From Thermotoga neapolitana DSM 4359 (GTDB taxonomy: Bacteria; Thermotogota; Thermotogae; Thermotogales; Thermotogaceae): 64,000 nt of DNA. The stretch lies in NCBI RefSeq assembly GCF_000018945.1, contig NC_011978.1, forward strand, positions 186,001-250,000. The letters are read 5' to 3'. The translations under genes were made by a program, and so were the position numbers. Below the pieces are notes generated by a model that was not told the origin of the DNA, did no database searches, and worked only from the letters and a program-made list of their open reading frames with translations. Of this stretch, positions 1 through 11,087 are shown piece by piece; position 1 is the first letter of the stretch, and each line of letters starts with the position of its first letter.

Positions 1-31
1 CCTCTACCTGAAAGCAGAAGTTGAATTCTAA
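1..31 (+). CDS. C-terminal tail of a truncated gene, possibly an outer-membrane barrel (OmpB-like)
   Basis: Only the last nine codons and a TAA stop (29-31) are in the window, reading LYLKAEVEF. Hydrophobic and polar residues alternate and the last residue is Phe, which is the usual signature of the final strand of an outer-membrane beta-barrel. From memory, T. maritima has the toga barrel gene ompB (TM0476) next to this locus, so an ompB end is plausible; this is inference from nine residues and synteny. A strong intrinsic terminator follows 20 bp downstream. Confidence 0.45.
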   Translation, partial: LYLKAEVEF

Positions 32-50
32 TCCCACCACCACGAATCAG

Positions 51-80
51 CCCCCGGCGCTTGCCGGGGGTTTTGTTTTG
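51..80 (+). terminator. intrinsic terminator of the truncated upstream gene
   Basis: A perfect 8-bp GC stem (51-58 with 63-70) with a four-base loop is followed by a T-rich run at 71-80. It ends transcription of the gene entering from the left, and its descending arm also contains the -35 element of the tRNA-Ser promoter. Confidence 0.85.
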
Positions 81-89
81 TTGTATAAT
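61..89 (+). promoter_or_regulatory. promoter of tRNA-Ser
   Basis: TTGCCG at 61-66 and TATAAT at 84-89 are separated by 17 bp and lie just before the tRNA (first base 98). The -35 lies inside the terminator stem of the preceding gene. Confidence 0.6.
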
Positions 90-97
90 TTAGAACT

Positions 98-186
98 GGA
101 GGCGTGTCCGAACTGGCTAAGGAGCCGGTCTTGAAAACCGGTGGGCCGGAAGGCCCGTGTGGGTTCGAGTCCCACCGCCTCCGCCA
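98..186 (+). tRNA. tRNA-Ser (anticodon UGA)
   Basis: A class II tRNA. The acceptor stem GGAGGCG pairs with CGCCTCC (176-182), the anticodon stem CCGGT/ACCGG encloses a loop with TGA at 132-134, there is a long variable arm, and the T loop reads TTCGAGT. CCA is encoded at 184-186. Confidence 0.97.
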
Positions 187-210
187 GCCCCACACGGGGC
201 TTTTCTTTTT
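187..210 (+). terminator. intrinsic terminator of tRNA-Ser
   Basis: GCCCC (187-191) pairs with GGGGC (196-200) around a four-base loop and is followed by TTTTCTTTTT. It lies directly after the encoded CCA end. Confidence 0.8.
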
Positions 211-224
211 AAGGGGGTGAAAAC

Positions 225-749
225 GTGAGGGCGCTCCTTGTGATAGATCTTCAGAGAGACTTCGTCGACAGAGGCGGTGCCCTCTACTTTGAAGGTGCAG
301 AGAAGGTGATCGATCCCATCCTCAGGTGGGTTGAGGACTTCAAGAAGGAAAACCTTCCCATCATCACCACCCAGGACTGGCACGATCCGAACGACAAAGA
401 ATTTGACATCTGGCCAAAGCATTGTGTCGCAGACACAGACGGTGCAAGACTCACAGAAAAACTGGAGAAGGCCCTGAAAGATTATCCCCACCATTTCTCC
501 GTGAGGAAGAACCGCTACAGCGCTTTTCACAACACAGATCTGGAGAAGATAATAAAGGAAAAACACATAAACGAAATGTACGTGTGTGGTGTTGTAACCC
601 ACATATGCGTTCTCTTCACAGTGGAAGAGTTGAGGAACCGGGACATCCCTGTTAAAATAATCACTGAAGGTGTGGCGTCATACGACGAGGAACTGCATCG
701 GTTCGCCCTGAGGGAAATGAAAGAGATCCTGGGAGCAGAACTCATCTGA
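225..749 (+). CDS. pncA: nicotinamidase (PncA)
   Basis: Isochorismatase-fold hydrolase of 174 residues, converting nicotinamide to nicotinate for NAD salvage in the cytoplasm. The catalytic triad is visible: Asp8 in VIDLQRDF, Lys95 in VRKN and nucleophile Cys128 in THICVLFT. Asp51, His53 and His66 (TQDWH, WPKHC) match the family metal site. It starts with GTG behind an AGGGGGTG ribosome site. The next gene encodes nicotinate phosphoribosyltransferase, the following salvage step, which supports nicotinamidase over other isochorismatase-like hydrolases. Confidence 0.93.
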   Translation: MRALLVIDLQRDFVDRGGALYFEGAEKVIDPILRWVEDFKKENLPIITTQDWHDPNDKEFDIWPKHCVADTDGARLTEKLEKALKDYPHHFSVRKNRYSAFHNTDLEKIIKEKHINEMYVCGVVTHICVLFTVEELRNRDIPVKIITEGVASYDEELHRFALREMKEILGAELI

Positions 750-759
750 GGTGATCGCT

Positions 760-2055
760 GTGAAAAGACTCAGTCCAGAGGTCTTCAAGGTTCCTATCGA
801 TCGAATCAGAAACGGATATTACTCGGACATATACTTCATGAACTACGTGAAGGTTCTGAAAAGAGACAACCGTCATCCACGGGTGTACTATCAGTTCTTT
901 CCAAGAAAAGACGCCGTCGTCTGCGGTATAGACGAGGCGCTTGCCATACTGAAGTTCTGCACCGGATACTACAGAGACGAAGAAAAGGCAAGAAAGCTCT
1001 TCGAAGAGATACTGAGTATAGACAGAGAAATGCAGGCCGCCTCGGTAGAGATGGACGTTCAGAGGATCGTTGAACTCACCAGAAAGAAGTGGGATCTCAG
1101 GCTAAAACTGAACGATCTGTGGGTGGACAAATGGGACGAAATAGAGGTGCACGCCCTCTACGACGGTGAAGAGGCAAAAGAAGGAGAACCGATCATGACG
1201 ATAGAGGGAGATCCAACCTACTTTGGATACCTTGAGACGGTTCTTCTCGGTGTGATCGCAAGGGCAACCAGCACGGCAACGGCCGTCAGGAAAGTTGTGA
1301 AAGCAGCGAGGGGAAAACCCGTTCTTTTCTTCAGCGCCCGCTTTGATCACTACTGGGTTCAGGCAACAGATGGCTATGCAGCACTCAAGGCAGGGGCTTT
1401 TGGTGTTTCAACGGACGCGAACGCAGACTACTGGGGTGTCAAGTCCATGGGAACGATGCCTCACGCACTGATCGCATGTTACAACGGGAAAACAGAAGAT
1501 GCCGCCATCGCCTTCGACAAACACATGGAGGAAGACGTGAACAGAATCATACTCGTGGACTGGGACAACGATGTGATAGGAACCACCTTCCGTGTGATAA
1601 AGGCTTTCTATGAGTACGTCATGAAAAAGCCATTCAAACTGGGAGTAACGGACCCATCACCTATCATAGGTCCCGGAAAGAACAGAATCTGGGGAGTGAG
1701 GTTCGACACGGCGGGTAATCTGAGAGACAAATCGGTGATCCCGAAGGATGAGTCTTCCTTCGGGGTGTGCCCGGAACTCGTCTGGAGGGCAAGACAGGAG
1801 TTCGATAAAGTGGGACTCAAAGACCTGAAGATCGTCGTCTCAGGTGGTTTCGATGAGAAGAAGATAGATCTATTCGAAAGATTGGGGGTACCGGCAGACG
1901 CGTACGGTGTTGGTTCTCGCCTGCTGAGGGAGAAGGTGGATATCACGGCAGACATCGTTGAAGTCAATGGAAGACACTGCGCAAAGGTGGGAAGATACAA
2001 GATAGAAAATCCCAGATTGAAAAAAGTGGGGAAACGCTACTGGGAGGAAGAGTGA
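760..2055 (+). CDS. pncB: nicotinate phosphoribosyltransferase
   Basis: Type II phosphoribosyltransferase fold, about 431 residues, of the shorter archaeal-like form. It makes nicotinate mononucleotide from nicotinate and PRPP. The central barrel segment [12 protein letters not shown] and the late glycine-rich stretches SGGFDEKKI and GVGSRLL fit the phosphate-binding part of this family. Adjacency to pncA, with only 10 bp between stop and start, argues for nicotinate rather than quinolinate as substrate. An in-frame GTG at 751 is part of the ribosome site GAGGTG, so I take the GTG at 760, six bases after it. Confidence 0.87.
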   Translation: MKRLSPEVFKVPIDRIRNGYYSDIYFMNYVKVLKRDNRHPRVYYQFFPRKDAVVCGIDEALAILKFCTGYYRDEEKARKLFEEILSIDREMQAASVEMDVQRIVELTRKKWDLRLKLNDLWVDKWDEIEVHALYDGEEAKEGEPIMTIEGDPTYFGYLETVLLGVIARATSTATAVRKVVKAARGKPVLFFSARFDHYWVQATDGYAALKAGAFGVSTDANADYWGVKSMGTMPHALIACYNGKTEDAAIAFDKHMEEDVNRIILVDWDNDVIGTTFRVIKAFYEYVMKKPFKLGVTDPSPIIGPGKNRIWGVRFDTAGNLRDKSVIPKDESSFGVCPELVWRARQEFDKVGLKDLKIVVSGGFDEKKIDLFERLGVPADAYGVGSRLLREKVDITADIVEVNGRHCAKVGRYKIENPRLKKVGKRYWEEE

Positions 2056-2068
2056 GGAGGTGAATGGA

Positions 2069-2950
2069 ATGGAAATCAAAAAGGGTACCTGGATCATAAA
2101 GAAGGGTTTTGCGGAGATGTTCAAAGGCGGTGTCATCATGGACGTCACCACCGCTGAACAGGCGAAGATAGCAGAGGAAGCGGGAGCGGTCGCTGTCATG
2201 GCGCTCGAGAGGGTACCTGCGGACATCAGAAAAGAGGGCGGAGTTGCAAGGATGGCCAGCATAGCAAAGATCAGGGAGATCATGGAAGCAGTTTCCATAC
2301 CCGTCATGGCGAAGGTGAGGATCGGCCACATCGCAGAAGCGAAGATCCTCGAGGAACTCGGAGTGGATTTCATCGACGAGTCCGAAGTACTCACACCTGC
2401 CGATGACAGGTTCCACATAAACAAACACGAGTTCAAAGTGCCCTTTGTCTGCGGTGCAAGAGACCTGGGAGAGGCATTGAGAAGGATAGCAGAGGGTGCT
2501 GCGATGATCAGAACCAAGGGTGAGGCAGGAACGGGAAATGTCGTTGAAGCGGTGAAGCACATGAGAAGGATGATGGAACAGATAAAGCAGGTGACGAAGA
2601 TGGAAGACGAAGAACTCGTTGCGTACGGAAAAGAGATAGGTGCTCCGGTGGAGCTTCTGAGAGAGGTGAAGAGACTCGGAAGGCTCCCCGTTGTGAACTT
2701 TGCAGCGGGAGGCGTGGCAACACCGGCGGACGCTGCCCTCATGATGATGCTCGGAGCAGACGGGGTCTTCGTGGGTTCTGGTATCTTCAAGTCGAAGGAC
2801 CCCAGGAAGATGGCGAAGGCAATGGTTCTTGCCGTGACCTACTGGGACAACCCGAAGATACTCCTCAAGATCTCTGAAGACATAGGAGAGCCCATGAGAG
2901 GACTCGATGTGGAAGAACTCGAAGTGAGAATGCAGGAGAGAGGGTGGTAA
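2069..2950 (+). CDS. pdxS: pyridoxal 5'-phosphate synthase subunit PdxS
   Basis: TIM-barrel synthase of the deoxyxylulose-5-phosphate-independent PLP pathway, 293 residues. It builds PLP from ribose 5-phosphate, glyceraldehyde 3-phosphate and ammonia. Asp25 (VIMD), Lys82 (VMAKVRIGH) and the [10 protein letters not shown] loop correspond to the family's catalytic Asp, Schiff-base Lys and phosphate loop. The start ATG at 2069 lies six bases after GGAGGTG; the GTG at 2060 is inside that site and is rejected. pdxT follows 3 bp later; the two proteins form the 12+12 synthase-glutaminase complex known for this family. Confidence 0.97.
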   Translation: MEIKKGTWIIKKGFAEMFKGGVIMDVTTAEQAKIAEEAGAVAVMALERVPADIRKEGGVARMASIAKIREIMEAVSIPVMAKVRIGHIAEAKILEELGVDFIDESEVLTPADDRFHINKHEFKVPFVCGARDLGEALRRIAEGAAMIRTKGEAGTGNVVEAVKHMRRMMEQIKQVTKMEDEELVAYGKEIGAPVELLREVKRLGRLPVVNFAAGGVATPADAALMMMLGADGVFVGSGIFKSKDPRKMAKAMVLAVTYWDNPKILLKISEDIGEPMRGLDVEELEVRMQERGW

Positions 2951-2953
2951 GGA

Positions 2954-3520
2954 ATGAAAATCGGTGTTCTTGGGGTTCAGGGAGATGTCAGAGAACACGT
3001 GGAGGCGCTCCACAAACTCGGTGTTGAAACGCTGATTGTGAAACTCCCGGAGCACCTTGACATGGTCGATGGGTTGATACTCCCCGGTGGAGAATCCACC
3101 ACCATGATTCGCATCCTCAAAGAGATGAACATGGATGAAAAACTGGTGGAGAAGATAAACGACGGCCTTCCTGTCTTTGCAACGTGCGCTGGCGTCATAC
3201 TCCTTGCAAAGCGCATCAACAACTACAAACAGGAAAAACTGGGTGTTCTGGATGTCACCGTGGAAAGAAACGCCTATGGAAGACAGGTGGAAAGTTTCGA
3301 GACCTTCATCGAAATACCAGCAATAGGAAAAGATCCGTTCAGGGCGATCTTCATAAGAGCCCCGAGAATCGTGGAAACCGGCCGGAGTGTGGAAATCCTC
3401 GCTTACCACGAAGGTGATCCTGTTCTTGTAAAAGAGGGAAAGATTCTGGCGAGCACATTTCATCCTGAACTCACTGACGACCTGAGGCTCCACAGATACT
3501 TCCTGGAGATGGTGAAGTGA
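2954..3520 (+). CDS. pdxT: PLP synthase glutaminase subunit PdxT
   Basis: Class I glutamine amidotransferase of 188 residues, supplying ammonia to PdxS. The triad is visible: Cys78 in FATCAG, with His170 and Glu172 in TFHPEL; PGGEST at 45-50 is the usual oxyanion/glutamine motif. Length and residue numbers agree with Bacillus PdxT. It lies 3 bp after pdxS and one base before the next gene, so all are probably co-transcribed. Confidence 0.97.
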   Translation: MKIGVLGVQGDVREHVEALHKLGVETLIVKLPEHLDMVDGLILPGGESTTMIRILKEMNMDEKLVEKINDGLPVFATCAGVILLAKRINNYKQEKLGVLDVTVERNAYGRQVESFETFIEIPAIGKDPFRAIFIRAPRIVETGRSVEILAYHEGDPVLVKEGKILASTFHPELTDDLRLHRYFLEMVK

Positions 3521-3521
3521 T

Positions 3522-4151
3522 ATGAAGGTGAGGATCGATCTGGAAGACGAAACGCTCAGGGAAAGACTGGAAAAAATCGTCCAGGAAGCGGGATTTCTGA
3601 TAAACGAAACGGCCGATCTGATCATCACCGACAGGCCAGAAGACGGCGGAAAACAGAAGGTGCTGATCGCCAGATCCCTTCCGGAAGATATCCCGGAGGA
3701 TGTTCTGGATGTGATCGATCCAGGTCTTCCAGATTTTCTCCTGAGAAGAAGATTTGAGATGATAAAGACGTACCTGAAGTTTCCACGGGGCATCCTCAGT
3801 TATCTCGAAGAAGAGTTCGAAAAGGCCAGAAGGTACGATTTCCCTCTTTCAGTCATATACCTGTTCTTTGAAGACGAAAAAACGGCAGAGCGTGTTTATG
3901 AGAGTATCCGGGAGGTTCTTAGATCGTCCGACAGGATCGATTTTGTGAGAAAGAACGAACTGATGATCGTTCTTCCAGGAACCACAAAAGAAGGGGTAGA
4001 AAGGCTCCTCAAAAGGCTGAAGCGAAAGCTTCTCAGGCTCGACTGGACAAAACAAACCTTCTTCGAGTACGGAACGGCACAGGTTGAAGACTGGATGGAA
4101 ACCGTCGAGGATCTACTCGCATCCCTGGAGATTTCCATGAGGAGGTTGTGA
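3522..4151 (+). CDS. degenerate GGDEF-domain protein
   Basis: Soluble protein of 209 residues with no signal or membrane segment. Residues 95-205 look like a diguanylate-cyclase fold: an FEKARRYDFPLSVIYLFF strand, then helices, then RKNELMIVLPGT where an active enzyme has GGDEFxxxLP. The catalytic Gly-Gly-Asp/Glu-Glu-Phe is replaced, so synthesis of c-di-GMP is not expected. Residues 1-75 resemble a shortened receiver or Rossmann-like half but lack a clear phosphoacceptor. The gene overlaps the downstream flippase gene by 4 bp (GTGA). Its role is unknown; a signalling or scaffold function is inference. Confidence 0.6.
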   Translation: MKVRIDLEDETLRERLEKIVQEAGFLINETADLIITDRPEDGGKQKVLIARSLPEDIPEDVLDVIDPGLPDFLLRRRFEMIKTYLKFPRGILSYLEEEFEKARRYDFPLSVIYLFFEDEKTAERVYESIREVLRSSDRIDFVRKNELMIVLPGTTKEGVERLLKRLKRKLLRLDWTKQTFFEYGTAQVEDWMETVEDLLASLEISMRRL

Positions 4152-5178
4152 GGGATCTGAGTAAAAAAGAGTGGATAAACATCATCCTTGCGCTGGTATT
4201 CGGTTTTGTTGCGGTTTTTTTCATATTCAGAGGAATCGATCCCAGAGAATTCTTTGAATACTTCCGCCCACAGTCACTGCTTCACATTCTTCTTCTGTGT
4301 GGGATATTTCTTTTTTCAATACTGATAGACTCTGCGAGGATGAAGTGGCTGTTTTCTTTTGTATGGGAGAAACACCTTTCGCTCTACGATGCATTTTTCA
4401 ACAACTACATGAGTTTTCTTTTCAGTATGCTCACTCCCTTTTACTTCGGTGGGCAGGTCTTTCAAACATACCATCTTTCAAGGCTCGGCTTTGAATCTGA
4501 ACACAACGTAAATGTGATCCTTTCAAGGTTCGTAGAGTACCTCATTTCCATCGCTATTCTTTCTACAATAGGACTTTTGAGATACAGGGATCTGTTCCTG
4601 TCGGGAACGCTGATGGCACCGAAGTTGATCTTCCTTGCCTATCTTGTGAGTGTGTCTTTCATCGGAGTTGTGATACTTTCACTCGTTCATCCTCCCCTCA
4701 TCGCTCACCTGTTCGGGTTGTTGAAAAAAGCAAGATGGATGGATTCCATGATAAAAAGGTTCACAAAGAAAGAAGACTGGGACAGCCGCTTTCTGGAATG
4801 GACCCACGATCTGAAAGAGAGCGTTAAAATCCTGTGGAAGAGTGGCTTCATGCTCCTTGACTTTCCTCTCACACTGTTTTCCCTTCTTGTTCAGAGTTTT
4901 GCCCTCTATCTGGCAATTCGATTCAATTCCGGAAACATCGGCTTTTTTGACGCAACGGGACTTCTTTTCTTTCTCAGCATGGTTGTGTTCTACGTACCAA
5001 CACCGGGGGCAAGCGGTGGTGTGGAGACCGTCTATCAGATCGTATTCAGCAAGATACTCGGATCTCCCGGTAAGACACTCGCATCGGTGCTGACCTGGAG
5101 GTTGTCCACCTACTATCTTCCCATCTTCATAGGTCTTGTCTTTCTGATGTTCTACAGATACCCGAAGGAAGTGAAAAA

Positions 5179-5182
<4 letters not shown>
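4148..5182 (+). CDS. UPF0104 / YbhN-family flippase-like membrane protein
   Basis: Integral membrane protein of 344 residues with roughly eight hydrophobic helices, matching the lysylphosphatidylglycerol synthase transmembrane family (UPF0104). No catalytic MprF domain follows. The late motif YVPTPGASGGVE is the hallmark Pro/Gly-rich segment of this family. Lipid or polyprenyl-linked substrate flipping is the usual proposal; the actual substrate cannot be read from sequence. The GTG start overlaps the preceding stop (GTGA), and the same overlap joins it to the next gene. Confidence 0.8.
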
Positions 5183-7462
<2,280 letters not shown>

Positions 7463-7463
<1 letters not shown>

Positions 7464-8224
7464 TGTCGGGTCACAACAAGTGGGCCAACATAAAGCACAG
7501 GAAGATGGCCCAGGATGCGAAGAAATCGAAGATCTTCACAAAACTGATCAGAGAGATCATAGTTGCAGCAAGGGAAGGAGGAGGAAACCCGGAAACGAAC
7601 CCGAGGTTGAGGGCGGCAATCGAAAGGGCAAGAGCCGAAAACATGCCCAAAGAGAACATCGAAAAAGCCATAAAAAGAGGTACAGGAGAACTTGAAGGTG
7701 TGGATTACCAGGAAGTGGTCTATGAAGGTTACGCTCCAGGAGGTGTGGCCGTCTACATCAGGGCACTCACGGATAACAAGAACAGAACAGCACAGGAGCT
7801 GAGGCATCTGTTCAGCAAGCACGGCGGAAGTCTTGCAGAGAGTGGCTCTGTCAGCTGGATCTTCGAAAGGAAAGGAGTCATAGAGATCGCAAAAGACAAA
7901 GTGAAGGATCTGGAAGAACTCATGATGCTGGCCATCGATGCCGGTGCAGAGGATATAAAAGACACCGAAGACCCCATTCAGATAATCACGGCTCCAGAGG
8001 ATCTTTCCGAGGTGAAAAGACAACTGGAAGAGGCCGGCTACGAAGTGGATGCCAAAGTCACTTTCATACCGAAGAACACGGTGAGAGTCACAGGAAAAGA
8101 CGCTGAAAAGGTGCTGGAACTTCTCAACGCACTGGAAGACATGGACGATGTACAGGAAGTGTACTCGAACTTCGAAATGGACGACAAGGAAATGGAGGAG
8201 ATACTTTCCAGGCTGGAAGGCTGA
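7463..8224 (+). CDS. yebC: YebC/PmpR-family protein
   Basis: 253 residues, complete. The opening [20 protein letters not shown] and the [18 protein letters not shown] segment are family hallmarks, and the acidic C-terminus is normal. Members were annotated as DNA-binding regulators; several are now linked to relief of ribosome stalling at proline-rich sequences, and both roles are family knowledge only. Two in-frame ATGs exist (7460 and 7463); the second lies five bases after GGAGGTG and gives the usual N-terminus. Confidence 0.93.
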
Positions 8225-8943
8225 CGATTCTTTTTCTCTTATTACCTGTTATTCTCTTTTCTGGATTCTTCGAAATCGGAGTGGGCTACAGTGAAACGCC
8301 CACGGTGGGTTTTGTACTGTCACCAGAGTTAAAGACGGATTTCTTCGAAGGAATATTCCGGTTCGACTTTTTTGTCAGTCTCCAGGAAGGAGAGCCATCG
8401 CTTCTCCTTCCTGTTTTTGACAATCCCGTGTACTTTAAATTTGGTGTGGAAGATTTTTCTTTCGAGTACTATACCCCGGTGTTTTTGAGAGCGAGTTTCG
8501 TTCATTTCAAAAAGACATGGAACGCACAACTTGGGTTTGTGGGTGCAATGTGGAATGGAGAGGAAATCTTTGCCTACACAGAAACACCACTGGACTTTGC
8601 CGTATCAACCGGGGGTAACTACTACCTCGGAGTGAAGATGAACCTTTTCGATCTGAACGTGGAGCCGTTCATCGAAAATGGAAAACCGGGTGTCTGGATT
8701 GGCTCTGACAGTTTAAGCGTGGGTGTTTCGGACTGGATCGGTTTGATCTTCAGGCGCGGAAGAACGATCTTTCGTGCCATCTACAGTGAGGATCTGAAAC
8801 TGGGATTTGCCTTCATCGGTGAAAGTGGCTGGATCTTCATCGATGAAAACCATGCGGAAGGTTGCTGGAAGGTGGGAAAGGTACATGTCGGAGGAAAGGT
8901 CGGAAAGGAAGATTGGACCATTCAGGTTACCATCGAATTTTGA
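8221..8943 (+). CDS. putative small outer-membrane beta-barrel protein with non-AUG start
   Basis: The in-frame region upstream of the first GTG (8281) encodes a clear signal peptide, [15 protein letters not shown], so the gene should begin near 8221-8227. No ATG, GTG or TTG is available there. CTG at 8221 overlaps the yebC stop as CTGA, and ATT at 8227 lies six bases after GGAAGG; either may initiate. The mature part, about 220 residues, is rich in alternating hydrophobic/polar strands with many aromatics and ends in TIQVTIEF, with a terminal Phe as in outer-membrane barrels. No named family is recognised. The end overlaps cheR. Confidence 0.6.
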   Translation: MTILFLLLPVILFSGFFEIGVGYSETPTVGFVLSPELKTDFFEGIFRFDFFVSLQEGEPSLLLPVFDNPVYFKFGVEDFSFEYYTPVFLRASFVHFKKTWNAQLGFVGAMWNGEEIFAYTETPLDFAVSTGGNYYLGVKMNLFDLNVEPFIENGKPGVWIGSDSLSVGVSDWIGLIFRRGRTIFRAIYSEDLKLGFAFIGESGWIFIDENHAEGCWKVGKVHVGGKVGKEDWTIQVTIEF

Positions 8944-9733
8944 GTGGAAGGAATTTCCTCAGAAAGAGTTCGAGTGGTTTGTAAAAGAGGTGGAAAGGAG
9001 GTTCGGGCTGAACCTCTCTTCTTACAAACCACAGAGGGTGAAGCGCCGAACAGAGCTTCTCCTGAGAAAGTACAATGTGGACTACAGAAAATATCTGGAA
9101 ATGCTCGTTCAGAATAGAAAGTATCTGGACGAATTTCTTGACAAGATGACGATAAACGTGACGGAGTTTTTCAGAAATCCAGAGAAGTGGTGGGAACTCA
9201 GAGATGACGTGATTCCATTGATTTCTCAGAACACCCTGAGAATGAGATTCTGGAGCGCAGGATGTTCCTCCGGGGAAGAGCCTTACTCTCTTGCCATACT
9301 CGTTCACGAATTGAAACTTTCCCACAAAACCTGGATACTGGCAACGGATATAGACATCGGTGTTTTGAGAAAAGCCCAGGAGGGTATCTACGAAGAAAGG
9401 TCGCTTGTAAACACTCCACAGGAGTATGTGGAGAAATACTTCGAAAAACTTCCGGATGGAAGGTACAGAATCAAAGATTTTGTGAAGAAGACGGTGGAGT
9501 TCAGAAGACACGATCTTCTGAAAGATCCCTTTGAGAAGAACCTGGATCTCATAGTGTGTAGAAACGTGGTCATATACTTCGAACCAGAAGCAAAGAATGA
9601 ACTCTACAGAAAATTCGCCGAGTCACTCAAAGTGGGTGGATTTCTGTTCGTTGGAAACACCGAAAGAATCTTCAACTACAAAGAGCTGGGATTTGAAATC
9701 TACAGGCCATTCATCTACAGAAAGGTGAAGTAG
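8885..9733 (+). CDS. cheR: chemotaxis protein methyltransferase CheR
   Basis: SAM-dependent methyltransferase, about 282 residues, adding methyl groups to glutamates of chemoreceptors. The N-terminal helical domain (to about residue 90) is followed by the Rossmann domain with [16 protein letters not shown] (SAM loop) and [12 protein letters not shown]. The start is uncertain: ATG 8885 gives a 59-bp overlap with the barrel gene and an N-terminus (to about residue 16) that is only a frame shadow of it. No other che gene is nearby; the gene ends one base before lspA. Confidence 0.9.
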   Translation: MSEERSERKIGPFRLPSNFEWKEFPQKEFEWFVKEVERRFGLNLSSYKPQRVKRRTELLLRKYNVDYRKYLEMLVQNRKYLDEFLDKMTINVTEFFRNPEKWWELRDDVIPLISQNTLRMRFWSAGCSSGEEPYSLAILVHELKLSHKTWILATDIDIGVLRKAQEGIYEERSLVNTPQEYVEKYFEKLPDGRYRIKDFVKKTVEFRRHDLLKDPFEKNLDLIVCRNVVIYFEPEAKNELYRKFAESLKVGGFLFVGNTERIFNYKELGFEIYRPFIYRKVK

Positions 9734-10294
9734 ATGAGCTTTGTGATCGTTTTGACGCTTGTTCTCGATCAGCTCACAAAAAAGATAGCAAGCGCCGTTC
9801 ATGGAACGTTCTACCTTGTTCCAGGTTTTTTGAAGTTTGTCAAAGCCACAAACAGAGGAATCGCTCTGGGGCTGTTCAGCAACCTTTCAGAGCAGGTTCT
9901 ATGGATTGTCCTCTTTGTGGTGGTGGTTCTTTCTCTTTTTCCGTACATGTTCAGATTCAGCAGACTCGAAAGGGTCGCCATGGGATTCATTCTGGGAGGC
10001 GCCCTCGGAAATCTTCTCGATCGAATTAGATTCGGTTATGTCCTCGACTTTCTGAACCTGGTCTTTCTCCCGACGATCTTCAACCTCGCAGACGTGTTCA
10101 TCATAGTGGGCGGTGGACTGATGATCCTCGGTGCCTTCAGAGGTGTGAGCGATGAGAAGTTGGAGAGTGGAGAAAAGGGAAGAAGGCTGGAGACTCGATC
10201 AGTTTCTGAAAGAGAAGACTCCATCGTGGATATCCAGGTCGATGATACAGAAGGCGATAAAGGAAGGAAAGGTGAAGGTCAACGGCCAGATTAA
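9734..10294 (+). CDS. lspA: lipoprotein signal peptidase LspA
   Basis: Inner-membrane aspartyl peptidase that cleaves prolipoprotein signal peptides. Four hydrophobic helices are visible. The catalytic pair fits Asp105 (YVLDF) and Asp120 (NLADVF). The usual NxG motif region reads TNRGIALG, a variant. The open frame is 186 residues, but only about 137 are LspA-like; the hydrophilic remainder overlaps the pseudouridine synthase gene by 143 bp. The ATG directly follows the cheR stop. Confidence 0.9.
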   Translation: MSFVIVLTLVLDQLTKKIASAVHGTFYLVPGFLKFVKATNRGIALGLFSNLSEQVLWIVLFVVVVLSLFPYMFRFSRLERVAMGFILGGALGNLLDRIRFGYVLDFLNLVFLPTIFNLADVFIIVGGGLMILGAFRGVSDEKLESGEKGRRLETRSVSEREDSIVDIQVDDTEGDKGRKGEGQRPD

Positions 10295-11087
10295 AAAGCC
10301 AAGTTACAAACTCAAAGAAGGAGAAATCGTGGAGGTGGAACTTCCAGAGGAGCCAAAAGAACCGACCGTCCAGCCTGAAAAGATAGATCTGAAGATACTG
10401 TACGAGGACAGGGACATCATCGTGATAGACAAACCCGGTGATATGATCGTACATCCTGTTCCTTCCAAACTCAGCGGAACACTTGTCAACGCAATCCTCT
10501 ACCATTGTTCCGATCTTCAGGGAGTTGGAGGAAAACTGAGACCTGGGATTGTTCATCGACTCGACAAGGAAACATCGGGTGTTATCGTGGTTGCCAAAAA
10601 CGACCTTGCCCACCAGAGCCTCTCCAGGCAATTCAAGGATCGCAAGGTGAAGAAAACTTACATCCTTCTTGCAAGAGGACGTATCAAAGAAGACGAGGGA
10701 ACCGTGGAACTTCCACTCGCAAGGCATCCCGTTTTGAGAGTGAAGATGACCGTGAGTGAAAACGGAAAAGAAGCGATCACACACTACAGGGTTCTTAAAA
10801 GGTTCGACGACGTGGCCACTCTCGTTCTCGCCTTTCCTCAGACAGGAAGAACACACCAGATCAGAGTTCACATGAAGAGCCTAGGACATCCCATAATGGG
10901 TGATAAGATATACGGAAAGTACAAGGAAGACGAGATGTTCGGGATAAAAAGACAGATGCTTCATGCTCTGAAACTTGGATTCTTTCACCCCCGAACGGGT
11001 GAGTGGATGGAGTTTGTTTCACCGATCCCGGAAGATTTCAAAGAGGCCATCAGAAAGATAGCAGCGTACGTGAGGGAAAGAACATGA
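10152..11087 (+). CDS. RluD-family 23S rRNA pseudouridine synthase
   Basis: 311 residues: an N-terminal S4 RNA-binding domain (about 5-75) then a RluA/RluD catalytic domain with HRLDKETSG, the Asp being the catalytic nucleophile, and TGRTHQIRVHM. It isomerises specific uridines in rRNA; RluD-like sites are likely but the exact target is not readable. Because the S4 domain needs the residues from about Trp4 on, most of the 143-bp overlap with lspA is real. The stop overlaps the next ATG (ATGA). Confidence 0.9.
   Translation: MRSWRVEKREEGWRLDQFLKEKTPSWISRSMIQKAIKEGKVKVNGQIKKPSYKLKEGEIVEVELPEEPKEPTVQPEKIDLKILYEDRDIIVIDKPGDMIVHPVPSKLSGTLVNAILYHCSDLQGVGGKLRPGIVHRLDKETSGVIVVAKNDLAHQSLSRQFKDRKVKKTYILLARGRIKEDEGTVELPLARHPVLRVKMTVSENGKEAITHYRVLKRFDDVATLVLAFPQTGRTHQIRVHMKSLGHPIMGDKIYGKYKEDEMFGIKRQMLHALKLGFFHPRTGEWMEFVSPIPEDFKEAIRKIAAYVRERT

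Noticed and set aside
1964-3793. 609-codon minus-strand frame over pdxS/pdxT
   Set aside because: Antisense to two certain enzymes; composition rich in Ser/His/Phe as expected for a complement frame.
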